Below, piece after piece: positions 9,440-18,463 of a stretch of DNA of 64,000 nucleotides (its first letter is position 1; every line of letters begins with the position of its first letter). Under the pieces are notes generated by a model. That model saw only the letters and a list, made by a program, of their open reading frames with translations, was not told where the DNA came from and did not search any database. Both the position numbers and the translations under genes were made by a program. The stretch comes from Leptolinea sp. UBA5203 (GTDB taxonomy: Bacteria; Chloroflexota; Anaerolineae; Anaerolineales; Anaerolineaceae). Location of the stretch: contig DHVR01000034.1 of assembly GCA_002412765.1 (NCBI GenBank), positions 76,285-140,284 of the forward strand, given 5' to 3'.

Positions 9440-10784
9440 CGTTTTTCTTTCTCAACTCTTTTGCCGGTACACCCACCACGACGGTATTGGGCGGTACATC
9501 ACGGTTTACTACCGCTCCGGCACCGGTGATGGAATTTTCGCCAATCGTCACAGGAGCTACCAACATGGTATCACTGCCAATGAACACATTGGACTCGATA
9601 ACGGTTTTATTCTTATGTTTGCCATCGTAATTACAGGTAATAGTTCCGGCGCCGATATTCACATGCTCACCTACTTGGGCATCGCCCATATACGAGAAAT
9701 GGCCCATTTTGCTGCCTTTGCCCAAATAGGTGTTCTTGACTTCGCCAAAATTGCCCATATGAACATGGTCCGCCAGGTGCGCCCCTTTCCGTAAATGACC
9801 AAAAGGCCCCATTTCCACATGGTCTTCCAATTTGGCAAATTCCATCACCGCTTGGATGAGCGTGCAATGGTTGCCTATCTGCGTATCCCGAATCATGGTG
9901 TTCGGGCCAATCTCACAATGGTCACCGATGCTGGTGGTACCCCTGATAACCGTATTCGGCCAGATCACCGTGTCCTGACCTATTTTCACCCCAGCTTCTA
10001 TATAGGTGGAAGCGGGATCAATCATGGTTACCCCATTTTCCATCCAGGCATGATTAATTCGGCGGCGCATCACAGCTTCCACTTCAGCCAGATGCACCCG
10101 GGTATTAATGCCTATGGCTTCATCCTGCTCGGCAGCCAGCACAGCATGGACTTTTTCGCCCTGTTGGGTGGCAATTTCAATCAAATCGGTCAGATAGTAT
10201 TCACCCTTGGGAGAAGTTTTGACAGATTTTAAAGCTCGCCATAGCCAGGAAGCCTGAAAACAATAAACGCCCACATTGAGTTCTTTGATCTTCTTTTCTT
10301 CGGGAGTTGCTACAGCTTCTTCCACTATCTGGATGACATTCCCTTCCTTGGAGCGCACAATGCGCCCAAAACCGCGAGGATCATCCGCTTCAACGGTCAG
10401 CATGGTGACAGGGCCGCCATTTCGTTGATGTTCAGCCAGCAGATTTTCCACGGATTGTCTCAGAATGAGGGGTAAATCCGCATTCAATACCAAAACCCAA
10501 TCAACCTGGTTAGCCAGCAGGCTTTCTGCAGTTTGCACGGCATGGGCCGTACCTAATTGTTCTTTTTGAATCACAAAACGAGCCTGATCCCCGATGACCT
10601 TTTGTACTTCTTCTGCCTTATGACCCACCACCACAACCGGGGAAGCCTCGGTTAGCCCTGCCACCAGGTCAATGGAGTATTGCAACATGGGTTTTCCGGC
10701 AATCAGATGCAATACTTTGGGTAAGTCGGATCGCATTCTTGTGCCTTGACCGGCTGCCAGAATAACGGCTGCTATTTTCATCAT
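9432..10784 (-). CDS. glmU: Bifunctional UDP-N-acetylglucosamine pyrophosphorylase / glucosamine-1-P acetyltransferase GlmU
   Basis: Makes UDP-GlcNAc for peptidoglycan and glycans. The N-terminal uridylyltransferase half shows LAAGQGTRM (about 11-19), the Lys of SDLPKVLH and NADLPL (about 108). The C-terminal half from about residue 255 is a left-handed beta-helix of hexapeptide repeats, with the acetyltransferase region YLGKGSKMGHFSYMGDAQVGEHVNIGAGTITCNYDG (in pieces). The 450-residue length is usual. Start ATG 10784 or the adjacent ATG 10781 follows AGAGGA. It heads the glmU-corC-cdd-recO-glyQS gene run. Confidence 0.97.
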   Translation of the reverse strand: MMKIAAVILAAGQGTRMRSDLPKVLHLIAGKPMLQYSIDLVAGLTEASPVVVVGHKAEEVQKVIGDQARFVIQKEQLGTAHAVQTAESLLANQVDWVLVLNADLPLILRQSVENLLAEHQRNGGPVTMLTVEADDPRGFGRIVRSKEGNVIQIVEEAVATPEEKKIKELNVGVYCFQASWLWRALKSVKTSPKGEYYLTDLIEIATQQGEKVHAVLAAEQDEAIGINTRVHLAEVEAVMRRRINHAWMENGVTMIDPASTYIEAGVKIGQDTVIWPNTVIRGTTSIGDHCEIGPNTMIRDTQIGNHCTLIQAVMEFAKLEDHVEMGPFGHLRKGAHLADHVHMGNFGEVKNTYLGKGSKMGHFSYMGDAQVGEHVNIGAGTITCNYDGKHKNKTVIESNVFIGSDTMLVAPVTIGENSITGAGAVVNRDVPPNTVVVGVPAKELRKKNDA

Positions 10785-10923
10785 TTGAGTCCTCTTCTAT
10801 GTTTAGGATAAGTCATCAATAGATCAAAATCCATATAGGTCGTTAAAAAACAACATGGCTTCATACTACACCGGAATGTAATACCAAGCCATATCCACAC
10901 AGCCTTATTGGCTTTATACAAGG

Positions 10924-10994
10924 CAGGGGCGCCTGGATTCGAACCAAGATCAACAGATTCAAAGTCTGGTGTGCTGCCCTTGCACCACGCCCCT
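10924..10994 (-). tRNA. tRNA-Gln (anticodon TTG)
   Basis: Read on the minus strand, the acceptor arms AGGGGCG (from 10994) and CGCCCCT pair over 7 bp, followed by discriminator G. The anticodon loop CTTTGAA gives TTG, and the T-arm holds GGTTCGAATCC. CCA is not encoded. It is downstream of the response-regulator gene and upstream of glmU. Confidence 0.93.
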
Positions 10995-11124
10995 GTATCC
11001 CCAAAAATAGCTCCACTATTTTAACACACTCCCATCCATTCTGGCAATAGCCCATCATCAGATCCCAAAGGTCTGTAATTCGCTGTTTCAAGGGCAGGTT
11101 TGGTTTATCCATTAAGTGCACCTA

Positions 11125-12237
11125 TTAAACCGGGCCAATGCCTCTCTTTTTCGCCTCTTCATAGGATAAATTCTTCCCGTTGAAATCATGAAATCGGGAG
11201 TCGGCAGCTGAATCCCAATAGGTATCCAGGCTTTCTTCCGGCACATTAATTTGCTGGAGACTATTACTAAGCAGTTTTTCAAAGGTCTCATCCGAAATTA
11301 AAGGAATCGGATCCATATCCACTTCACTTATCACTGTTTGATCCGCTTTCTTGACGTGTTCCTCTCTTGGGTGAGACGGTTGAGTGGGCTCCATGTCAAA
11401 GGCAGGTTCTCGATACAATTCGCGGGTAAAAGATTCCTGAATGTGAATAAGCTCTTCAAATGCCAGAGACACTTTTAAGGCAGTTGCCCCAGTGTTTAAG
11501 ATTAATATGAGCGTATATTGAAAAATGGTCGCAAATAAAATATCCGTTTTCTGTCCACGGAGGACAAACACATTCCGCGGGGAATCTGTCTGCACATAAC
11601 GCTGAATATCCTTAGTGGAGTTTCTCGCCTTCAGGATGGCTGGGAACATATCCGGCACGGCGCCGGGTGCGCCGTTGAGGCTGACATGAAATAAGACCCC
11701 GCCCTTCGAATCTAAAACAATGGTCTCTGTGGCGCCCAATCGCTGAATCAGTTCCCGTAAGGTCGTCTCCACTTGTTCCGGATTTTGAAATTTTGCTTCT
11801 TCAACATCCGGAAATACTTCCATGGACGGGCTGAGTTCTTCCATCGGCAGGTGCAAGGCCGATTTAACCGCATCCACAATCTGGCCCACTTTGAATGGTT
11901 TTTGAATAAAGCCATCCAATTGAATCGTATCCAATAAGGATAGCAACCGCTCATCCTGCATTCCGGTCTGCATAATAATCCGGGTTGCCCGATCTTTGCG
12001 GCGGAGTCGCTTAACCAGCTCAATCCCATTCATGCCAGGCAGTTGGATATCCACGATCATTAATTCATACGTGGTGTCCGTCAGAGCCAGTAACGCTTCT
12101 TCTGCGGATGGCAGAAGCGTTACTTCAAAGGGTGTTTCCATGGTTTCCAAAGCGGTTTTCAAGAATTTCCCCGCTTCAAAGGAATCTTCCACGATTAATA
12201 CCGCATAGGATTTGTTTTCAGGTTCTTTTTGCTTCAT
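11125..12237 (-). CDS. Response regulator receiver fused to a roadblock/longin-like domain
   Basis: The 370-residue protein begins with a canonical receiver domain (about 11-130): acidic pair in VLIVEDS, phospho-acceptor Asp63 in LMIVDIQLPGMNG, conserved Thr in RIIMQTG and Lys in GFIQKPF. A second compact alpha/beta segment at about 155-275 (VETTLRELIQRLGATETIVLDSKGGVLF... ILILNTGATALKVSLAFEEL) looks like a roadblock/LC7 or longin-type fold, judged by pattern only. The C-terminal 90 residues are acidic and Pro-rich with no recognised output domain, and there is no DNA-binding motif. It starts 6 bp after the stop of the peptide-binding lipoprotein gene, with AAGGGA upstream, so the two are co-transcribed. 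Confidence 0.72.
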   Translation of the reverse strand: MKQKEPENKSYAVLIVEDSFEAGKFLKTALETMETPFEVTLLPSAEEALLALTDTTYELMIVDIQLPGMNGIELVKRLRRKDRATRIIMQTGMQDERLLSLLDTIQLDGFIQKPFKVGQIVDAVKSALHLPMEELSPSMEVFPDVEEAKFQNPEQVETTLRELIQRLGATETIVLDSKGGVLFHVSLNGAPGAVPDMFPAILKARNSTKDIQRYVQTDSPRNVFVLRGQKTDILFATIFQYTLILILNTGATALKVSLAFEELIHIQESFTRELYREPAFDMEPTQPSHPREEHVKKADQTVISEVDMDPIPLISDETFEKLLSNSLQQINVPEESLDTYWDSAADSRFHDFNGKNLSYEEAKKRGIGPV

Positions 12238-12243
12238 TTTCCC

Positions 12244-14229
12244 TTACTTCTGAGTGGAACAGGTTTCACCATAATCATAGGCCTCAAGTTCATATAAGGC
12301 ACTACGCGTAGAACTATTCAGGGTCAATCCACAAAAATCAGTGCGGCTGACCACGGTCTTTAATCGATAATACAGGGGAATAATCGGCAGTTTCTCAATG
12401 TACTGCGTTTGTATCTCTAACTGCTGCTTGGTATAGGCCTCTCCAGCGGTTGGCAACGTATGCGTGGCCGCACGACATAAAGCATCATAATTTTCGTCAG
12501 AAAATCCGCCCAAATTGACCGTTAGCCATTGATTTTGAGGCTGGGGAATTTGATCCGTTTGATAGTGAACGCATGGATTAGATAATCCGGCACTCCAGGC
12601 AAATTGGGCCATCTCAAAATTGCGCCCAAATAAAACGCCTTCCGGTCCAGCCGCATAGAGCACGGCCGGATCAACGGTTTCGACTTCCAAGGCAATACCA
12701 CAATCCTTCAGATGATCCGTAACATGCTGAGCAATTTTCACCCGTAAGGCATCCGTGGTGGTTACATAGCTTACGGTAAAGGGTGTGCCATCCGGGATCC
12801 CTGGAATACCTATCGCTGTACGCGGCGTAGCGGGGTCGCCATCGTACTCTTTCCAACCAATTTGATCCAATAGTACCCTGGCAGCCTCAACGTCATAAGG
12901 CAGGGGTTCTGGGTCTACCAGGGAATAAATATAACCAGGCGGATAAAGGCCTACCGGTATTTTGGTTTGGTCCAATAACCAGCGGCTGATGATGCCTTCC
13001 CGATTGATGCATTGGGTAATGGCCTGACGAGTGCGCACATCGCCAAAGAAATCCGGACGATCCACCCCAAAGGGGTTATAGCCGTCATCATAGGATGCGG
13101 GTTTGATCCCTAACTCAATATGCTCAAATTCCGCAGAGGGTACGGTGTAAGCCGTTAACTCATTGTTTTTCTGCAAGGTCAGAACGGTTTCCAATTCTTC
13201 AATTAACAACGAGCGCTGATCTACGACATCACATTCACCACTCAACAACGCAGCGATGTTTTGATCTGCATAGTCACCAATGAAACGAAAGACGACATTG
13301 TCAAATTTCGGGTATCCTTCGCTGGCGCGGAAATAAAGCGGATTTTTTTCCAGGGTGACGTGATCGCCATCCACCCATTCCTGAATTTTATATGGTCCCC
13401 ACCCTAAAGGCGTCCGGGATGCCTGTTCGGAGGTCAACAAATCTGCAGGCGCGATGGCCCCCAATTGATGCTGGGGTAGGGGTGTCCAGAAATTAGTCTG
13501 ATATTGATCGGGGAAGAAACCAGGGATGCCCTTCCATTCCACAGTACGGTCATCCAGGGCAAGATATGAAGAAGTTCGTTGATTGACATAAACAGAGGTT
13601 TTAAAAGCCGGATCTGCAGCCAGTTGATAGCTGTAAACAGAATCCGCGGCGGTCAATGGTTCCCCATCCGACCAGGTCAGGTTGGGCAGCAAGGAAAACT
13701 TAGCGGTTAACTGATCCATCATTAACTGGGTTTTTCCATCCCAGGTTAGGGCACAACTTAAATCTCTGCAGCCGGAGGGTAAGACGGTAGCCTCACGGTC
13801 CAGAACAATTAAATCCCCATTGGCATCAACCACATAATCCCCGCGCTTGACTTCAACGGGGGTGCTGACAGCCAGGCCATTTTCAAGATCCGGCATCTGT
13901 TCAAGAATGACCGCCTGAGGTTCATAATCCACCATGTCGAAGGGACCATCATAAACACCTTCTAATATGGTCCACATACTGCGTGAGGATCCACCATATA
14001 GGAACAGCGTATCAGGTTCCTGCCCCATGCATACCACCATGGAACGCTTGGGTGTTTCGGTTGCAGTAGGCTCAGCGACTGTCGGTTCAATAACGGCTGC
14101 TGCGGATGCCGCGGTTAAGGTAGCAGCCTGGTTGGGATCGGGTTGGGATGTACAAGCACCCAAAACTACACTGCCAATCAGGAGTGACAGCAGGGTGATG
14201 TGTTTCTTGACGAAGGGCCAGTAAATCAT
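12244..14229 (-). CDS. Peptide/nickel-type (family 5) ABC substrate-binding lipoprotein
   Basis: The 661-residue product has a lipoprotein signal (LLSLLIGSVVLGAC, Cys near residue 26) and a Thr/Ala/Pro linker, then the SBP_bac_5 fold with features such as DGEPLTAADSVYSYQLAADP and NPFGVDRPDFFGDVRTRQAITQCINREGI (in pieces) and a C-terminal KLPIIPLYYRL. It is likely to capture oligopeptides or a similar ligand outside the membrane. It lies downstream of the opp terminator and is paired with a response-regulator fusion gene instead of permeases, so it may feed the neighbouring Opp permease or act as a sensor. ATG 14229 has AGAGAGGA upstream. Confidence 0.85.
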   Translation of the reverse strand: MIYWPFVKKHITLLSLLIGSVVLGACTSQPDPNQAATLTAASAAAVIEPTVAEPTATETPKRSMVVCMGQEPDTLFLYGGSSRSMWTILEGVYDGPFDMVDYEPQAVILEQMPDLENGLAVSTPVEVKRGDYVVDANGDLIVLDREATVLPSGCRDLSCALTWDGKTQLMMDQLTAKFSLLPNLTWSDGEPLTAADSVYSYQLAADPAFKTSVYVNQRTSSYLALDDRTVEWKGIPGFFPDQYQTNFWTPLPQHQLGAIAPADLLTSEQASRTPLGWGPYKIQEWVDGDHVTLEKNPLYFRASEGYPKFDNVVFRFIGDYADQNIAALLSGECDVVDQRSLLIEELETVLTLQKNNELTAYTVPSAEFEHIELGIKPASYDDGYNPFGVDRPDFFGDVRTRQAITQCINREGIISRWLLDQTKIPVGLYPPGYIYSLVDPEPLPYDVEAARVLLDQIGWKEYDGDPATPRTAIGIPGIPDGTPFTVSYVTTTDALRVKIAQHVTDHLKDCGIALEVETVDPAVLYAAGPEGVLFGRNFEMAQFAWSAGLSNPCVHYQTDQIPQPQNQWLTVNLGGFSDENYDALCRAATHTLPTAGEAYTKQQLEIQTQYIEKLPIIPLYYRLKTVVSRTDFCGLTLNSSTRSALYELEAYDYGETCSTQK

Positions 14230-14310
14230 GAACGTTCCTCTCTTTAGATAGTCTACAATACTCTCATTATAACCAAATTAGCCCGGTTCGACATCAGTAA
14301 CATCAGGGAC

Positions 14311-14344
14311 AAAAAAACCCTCTGCTGAAAAGCTCAACAGAGGG
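14311..14344 (-). terminator. Intrinsic terminator of the opp operon
   Basis: On the minus strand CCCTCTGTTGA pairs with TCAGCAGAGGG (one G-T wobble) and is followed by seven T. It lies 22 bp after the oppC stop and before the next lipoprotein gene. Confidence 0.9.
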
Positions 14345-14365
14345 CTATGGATCAATGAAACAAAC

Positions 14366-15397
14366 TCAATGCGTGCCTCGCATACGAGGATCCAAGGCAT
14401 CACGCAGCCCATCGCCCAGGAAGTTGAAGGCAAACATGGTGATCGCTAGTGCCAGAGCAGGGAAGATAGCCTGGTTTGGATAGGTTCGCACAACTTGAGC
14501 ACCATCTGAAATCATCGCTCCCCAGGACGGCGTAGGAGGATTCACGCCAAGGCCGATAAAGGATAAGAAAGCCTCGGTGGAAATATAGGAAGGGATAGCC
14601 AAAGTTTCAGCCACAATCAACGGCCCGACGATATTGGGCAAAATATGACGAAACATAATCCGGTTATTTGTTGCCCCCATGGTGCGAGCAGCTTCCACGA
14701 ATTCTTTTTCTCTAATCGAGAGCACCTGACCCCGAGTTAAGCGAGCCATGGTTTCCCATGCTGTTAAGCCTATGCCAATGAAGATAAACAACATCCCCCC
14801 CATCTTTTGGTCCAAAGAGCTGATCATACCGGTTATTGACGTGGGATCTGGTGCAGAAAAAGTTGAGCGAAAAAAAGCCATCAACAAGATGATAAATAAA
14901 AGGCTGGGAAATGCATACAAAACATCTACCACCCGCATCATCAAATTATCGACATTTCCACCAAAAAAACCAGAAATGCTGCCATATAAAACCCCAATCA
15001 TCAAACTGATCAACGGCCCAACAAAAGCTACGGTCAGGGAAATGCGAGCACCATAAATAATTCGGCTAAGAAGATCCCGACCTACGTAATCAGCGCCTAA
15101 GGCATAATTATTGTTGATCACAGCATAATCCTTGGTAGTTGGGAACACTTTAACCAACCAAGCCGGGACAACATTCTGTTCTGTTAGAATCTGATATGCA
15201 AAGTAACGTGGGGCAATATACTCGGCGAATATCGCAATCAAAATCAAAATAATTATGATGGACCCGCCAATTACAGCAGCCCGATTTCGCAATAAACGGC
15301 GTAATGCATCTTTTGCCATACTTTCACGTTTCATGGTCAATGGCTGCCCACCAGCATAGTTACGCTTATGAGGGTCCACTTTTAATTCTACTGTCAT
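14366..15397 (-). CDS. oppC: Oligopeptide ABC transporter permease OppC/DppC
   Basis: One of two membrane subunits of the peptide importer. The 343-residue protein has the OppC_N-type N-terminus (SMAKDALRRLLRNRAAVIGGSIIIILI), an extracytoplasmic loop, and about five further membrane helices. The EAA loop that contacts the ATPases reads EFVEAARTMGATNNRIMFRHILPN at about 235-258. Start ATG 15397 follows AGAGGAG. It is the last gene of the oppD-oppF-oppA-oppB-oppC operon. Substrate could also be dipeptides, sugars or nickel, as the family is broad. Confidence 0.92.
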   Translation of the reverse strand: MTVELKVDPHKRNYAGGQPLTMKRESMAKDALRRLLRNRAAVIGGSIIIILILIAIFAEYIAPRYFAYQILTEQNVVPAWLVKVFPTTKDYAVINNNYALGADYVGRDLLSRIIYGARISLTVAFVGPLISLMIGVLYGSISGFFGGNVDNLMMRVVDVLYAFPSLLFIILLMAFFRSTFSAPDPTSITGMISSLDQKMGGMLFIFIGIGLTAWETMARLTRGQVLSIREKEFVEAARTMGATNNRIMFRHILPNIVGPLIVAETLAIPSYISTEAFLSFIGLGVNPPTPSWGAMISDGAQVVRTYPNQAIFPALALAITMFAFNFLGDGLRDALDPRMRGTH

Positions 15398-15441
15398 TCT
15401 GTTTTCTCCTCTGAATTTCTGAAGATACCTGATTCGATCAG

Positions 15442-16503
15442 CTAGTCATATCGAATACGGGGATCCAGATAAGCGTAGGTCAGATCGACCAACAAATTTG
15501 CCACAACCAGGAATAGGGCATAAAGTAAAATCGTGCCCATAATTACAGGATAATCTCTGTTTGTGATACTGGTGACAAAATACTTACCCATCCCAGGAAT
15601 ACCAAAGGTCAATTCTGTTACGAATGTCCCGGTAACCAAACCAGCAGCAATCGGGCCTAATACAGTAACAACCGGAATTAGGGCATTTTTCAAGGCGTGT
15701 CGGTTCATGATCAATTGCTCGCTTAAGCCTTTAGAACGAGCAGTCCGGATATAGTCTTCACGAATAACCTGCAATAGGCTGGCACGTGTTAAGCGGGCGA
15801 TGATCGCCGAACTGCCTAAACCAAGCGCAATCGAAGGCATAATGGCGGTTTTCCAAAAATGCCAACCCAAATTGGTGGGGAAAATTCCCAGAATGTATGG
15901 CGGTTTGGAACCCCAACCTGTTGGCGGAAACCACCCCAGGGCAACAGCAAAAATCCAGATCATAATCGGACCCAAAACAATGACTGGTACTGAAACGCCA
16001 AAGATGGCGACTCCCATTCCAAGGTAATCCCAGATGGTGTTATGGCGAAGTGCACCCAATATGCCCATTGGTACGCCAATGACCAAAGCCACTACTAACG
16101 CCAACAGACCAAGTTGAATGGATACAGGAAGCTGTTGACGAAAAATATCATTAACCGTTCGACTGCGAGAGGCAAAGGATGGACCAAAATTCATCCAGCG
16201 AAACCACAAGGATGGTCCAAGCTTGACCGTAATAAAGGAGTCATCTTGTAAATCGCCTTTATTGGGCGCAACCGTAGAAAATTTCGGAATCATCACATTG
16301 GCCATGTAATCCACATAGCGCTTCATAAATGGATCATCGAGATGATACCTTTTTTCAAGATTTTTCATGATATCCGGCGGTAATGCTTTTTCCCGGTCAA
16401 AAGGCCCCCCAGGCACAAAATTCATCAATGAAAAGGTAATAAAAGAGACCGCGAACAAAACCACGAAGAGCATTAACAACCGGCGGACTAAATATCGTCC
16501 CAT
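15442..16503 (-). CDS. oppB: Oligopeptide ABC transporter permease OppB/DppB
   Basis: Second membrane subunit of the importer. It starts MGRYLVRRLLMLFVVLFAVSFITF, typical of OppB, with the conserved NFVPGGPFD and an EAA loop DYIRTARSKGLSEQLIMNRHALKN at about 240-263. Six membrane segments are apparent. I place the start at ATG 16503 because GGAGG sits immediately before it; a TTG four codons upstream would put the Shine-Dalgarno inside the coding sequence. An extended loop after helix 1 (about residues 60-120) is longer than in E. coli OppB. 44 bp separates it from oppC. Confidence 0.92.
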   Translation of the reverse strand: MGRYLVRRLLMLFVVLFAVSFITFSLMNFVPGGPFDREKALPPDIMKNLEKRYHLDDPFMKRYVDYMANVMIPKFSTVAPNKGDLQDDSFITVKLGPSLWFRWMNFGPSFASRSRTVNDIFRQQLPVSIQLGLLALVVALVIGVPMGILGALRHNTIWDYLGMGVAIFGVSVPVIVLGPIMIWIFAVALGWFPPTGWGSKPPYILGIFPTNLGWHFWKTAIMPSIALGLGSSAIIARLTRASLLQVIREDYIRTARSKGLSEQLIMNRHALKNALIPVVTVLGPIAAGLVTGTFVTELTFGIPGMGKYFVTSITNRDYPVIMGTILLYALFLVVANLLVDLTYAYLDPRIRYD

Positions 16504-16546
16504 GTAGTCCTCCAAAAATTTCCCAAAAGGATTTTGCTAAGTCCAA

Positions 16547-16579
16547 AGAGAGGGGAGAGAAAGAATCTCTCCCCTCTCT
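16547..16579 (-). terminator. Perfect 14-bp hairpin between oppA and oppB (attenuator-like)
   Basis: AGAGAGGGGAGAGA and TCTCTCCCCTCTCT pair perfectly around a 5-nt loop. Only a short T tract follows, so partial termination or 3' end protection of the oppA message is likelier than full termination. Such hairpins commonly raise binding-protein level over permease level. Confidence 0.6.
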
Positions 16580-16615
16580 AAAATGAAAGGTTAATATAGG
16601 GTTATTTCTGGAAGC

Positions 16616-18355
16616 CTATTTCGCTGCTACATCCCATTTCTCGATGTGTTCGTGACCACCGGTCGCCCAGGTGCGGGTAACGTAGGGTTTCGTCAAGTCG
16701 AGTTTGGTGTACCAGTAGATCGGAGCCATGACGGCATCTTCCCAGACCAAAATATTCTCTGCTTCGGCGTACATCTCAACCCGTTTTACAGGATCGAGTT
16801 CTTTGGCCGCTTCGAAAACTTTGGCTTCGAAATCAGTATTTTGCCAGCTCACACCACCCAGGGGTTTGCTTGGGTCATTCGGATCGCCAGGATTAGCGGA
16901 ACCGCCCAGAACAAAGACCTCACGGATGAAGTTGTTGGCATCGGCGTAGTCCAAACACCAGCCCAAACGATAGATTTGGGGAGTGTCAGCGCCACGAATG
17001 GTATCCAAATATACTTGCCATTCCTGGTTGACAACTTTCACATTGATGCCCAAAGCGTCCTTCCACATTTGTTGGATGGCTTCGGCAATCTTCTTGTGGC
17101 CTTCAGAGGTGTTGTACATCAAGGTGATATCAACATCAGCAGCAGTGATGCCTTTCTCGTCCAAGTATTCTTGCAGGGAAGCTTTTGCAGCGGCGGGGTC
17201 GGTCTTTACACCCAAATCGGGGTGATCATCGAGAGTCGGGGCGCCGGCCAAACCAGGTCGAGAGAACCATTGGGCAGGCGTTTGCTCACCCTTGGTTACA
17301 TTGGCAATGAGGCTCGCGCGGTCAATAGCCATGGAGAGGGCTCGGCGAACGCGTACATCATCGGTAAAGGGAGCCATGGTGTTGAAACCATAATAGTAGG
17401 TACAGAAGTAAGGACTAATCTTGAATTCTGCAGACAGGGTGGGATCAGTCTTGATCCGATCCAGGTCAGCTAATGGGGCGGGAACTACATCCAAGTTACC
17501 AGCTTCGTATTCAGCAAATGCAGGGGATTCATCCAGGAATACCCAGTTAACTTCACTGATTTTGGATTGGGGAACTTCGGGGGTACCCGGCCAGAAAGGA
17601 TTGGCAATTAAAGTGATGTCTGAATCATGGACCCATTCTTTCATAGCGAAAGGACCATAGCCCTGGAAGTTGCCAGTTTCAGTCCAGCGATCGCCAAGGG
17701 CTTCAGTACATTCATCGCCTTCGATGATCCATTTGGGCTGAGCATAGGCTACCCACATACCTGCGATAGCAGCATTGTAGGCGGCGGGTTCCTTGAAGGT
17801 CATTTCCAAGGTGTATTCATCCACAACTTTAGCTGCAACAGCTTCGGGGCCAGCTTCGCCGGCATTGTATTCGTTCCCACCCACCAGGGCGAAACTGAGG
17901 ACATAAGCATAGTCACTGGCGGTTTCGGGATTCAAGGTGCGCAGCATGCCATAATAGAAATCATTGGCGTTGACCATACGGGTTTTGCCATCACAGCCTT
18001 CTACTTTTTCGACTTTGCCCTTTTCTGGGTTGTATCGAACCCAAGGAACATCATCGCGCAGATGGAAGGTGTAGACGGTTCCTGTGCTATCCATATCCCA
18101 GGATTTGGCCATACCGGGAGCAACGATATTCGTCACTTCATCAGCACGGGTCAAACCAACGAATGTTTCGATGGCGATCTGGATGGATGATGTATCCGTT
18201 CCCAAAGCAGGATCAAGGGTGGGGATATCACCAGGACCAAAATTTAAACGTAGAACCTTTGCAGGATCTGCAGCACCGGCGCCAGCATTACAGGCACCTA
18301 ACAACATACTCGCCACAATTAACATTGAGGCAACAACAAACCACTTTGAACGCAT
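16616..18355 (-). CDS. oppA: Oligopeptide-binding lipoprotein OppA-like
   Basis: The 579-residue family 5 solute-binding lipoprotein has a signal MRSKWFVVASMLIVASMLLGAC (lipobox LGAC, Cys 22) and mature fold motifs including FGPGDIPTLDPALGTDT, GTVYTFHLRDDVPW, NDFYYGMLRTLNPETASDYAY and DVRVRRALSMAIDRASL. It would deliver peptides to the OppBC permease. ATG 18355 is preceded by AGGAGGAG, a strong ribosome-binding site, as expected for a highly made binding protein. It sits in the middle of the operon, 108 bp after oppF and 112 bp before oppB. Confidence 0.93.
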   Translation of the reverse strand: MRSKWFVVASMLIVASMLLGACNAGAGAADPAKVLRLNFGPGDIPTLDPALGTDTSSIQIAIETFVGLTRADEVTNIVAPGMAKSWDMDSTGTVYTFHLRDDVPWVRYNPEKGKVEKVEGCDGKTRMVNANDFYYGMLRTLNPETASDYAYVLSFALVGGNEYNAGEAGPEAVAAKVVDEYTLEMTFKEPAAYNAAIAGMWVAYAQPKWIIEGDECTEALGDRWTETGNFQGYGPFAMKEWVHDSDITLIANPFWPGTPEVPQSKISEVNWVFLDESPAFAEYEAGNLDVVPAPLADLDRIKTDPTLSAEFKISPYFCTYYYGFNTMAPFTDDVRVRRALSMAIDRASLIANVTKGEQTPAQWFSRPGLAGAPTLDDHPDLGVKTDPAAAKASLQEYLDEKGITAADVDITLMYNTSEGHKKIAEAIQQMWKDALGINVKVVNQEWQVYLDTIRGADTPQIYRLGWCLDYADANNFIREVFVLGGSANPGDPNDPSKPLGGVSWQNTDFEAKVFEAAKELDPVKRVEMYAEAENILVWEDAVMAPIYWYTKLDLTKPYVTRTWATGGHEHIEKWDVAAK

Positions 18356-18463
18356 TTTTTCTCCTCCTAAAAAATGACAATACAGTTATTCTCTTTTTTT
18401 ACCTCACAAAAACTAACCACCCTCCAAAGCGATTAATTTCTGTGTAATACATAATTTAATGCA

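Noticed and set aside
10861..11121. Minus-strand open frame of 86 codons
   Set aside because: It covers the tRNA-Gln gene and has no ribosome-binding site or protein-like composition.
16646..17473. Plus-strand open frame of 275 codons opposite oppA
   Set aside because: It is fully antisense to a confident gene; its length comes from the codon bias of oppA. The same applies to the frame at 17627-18190.
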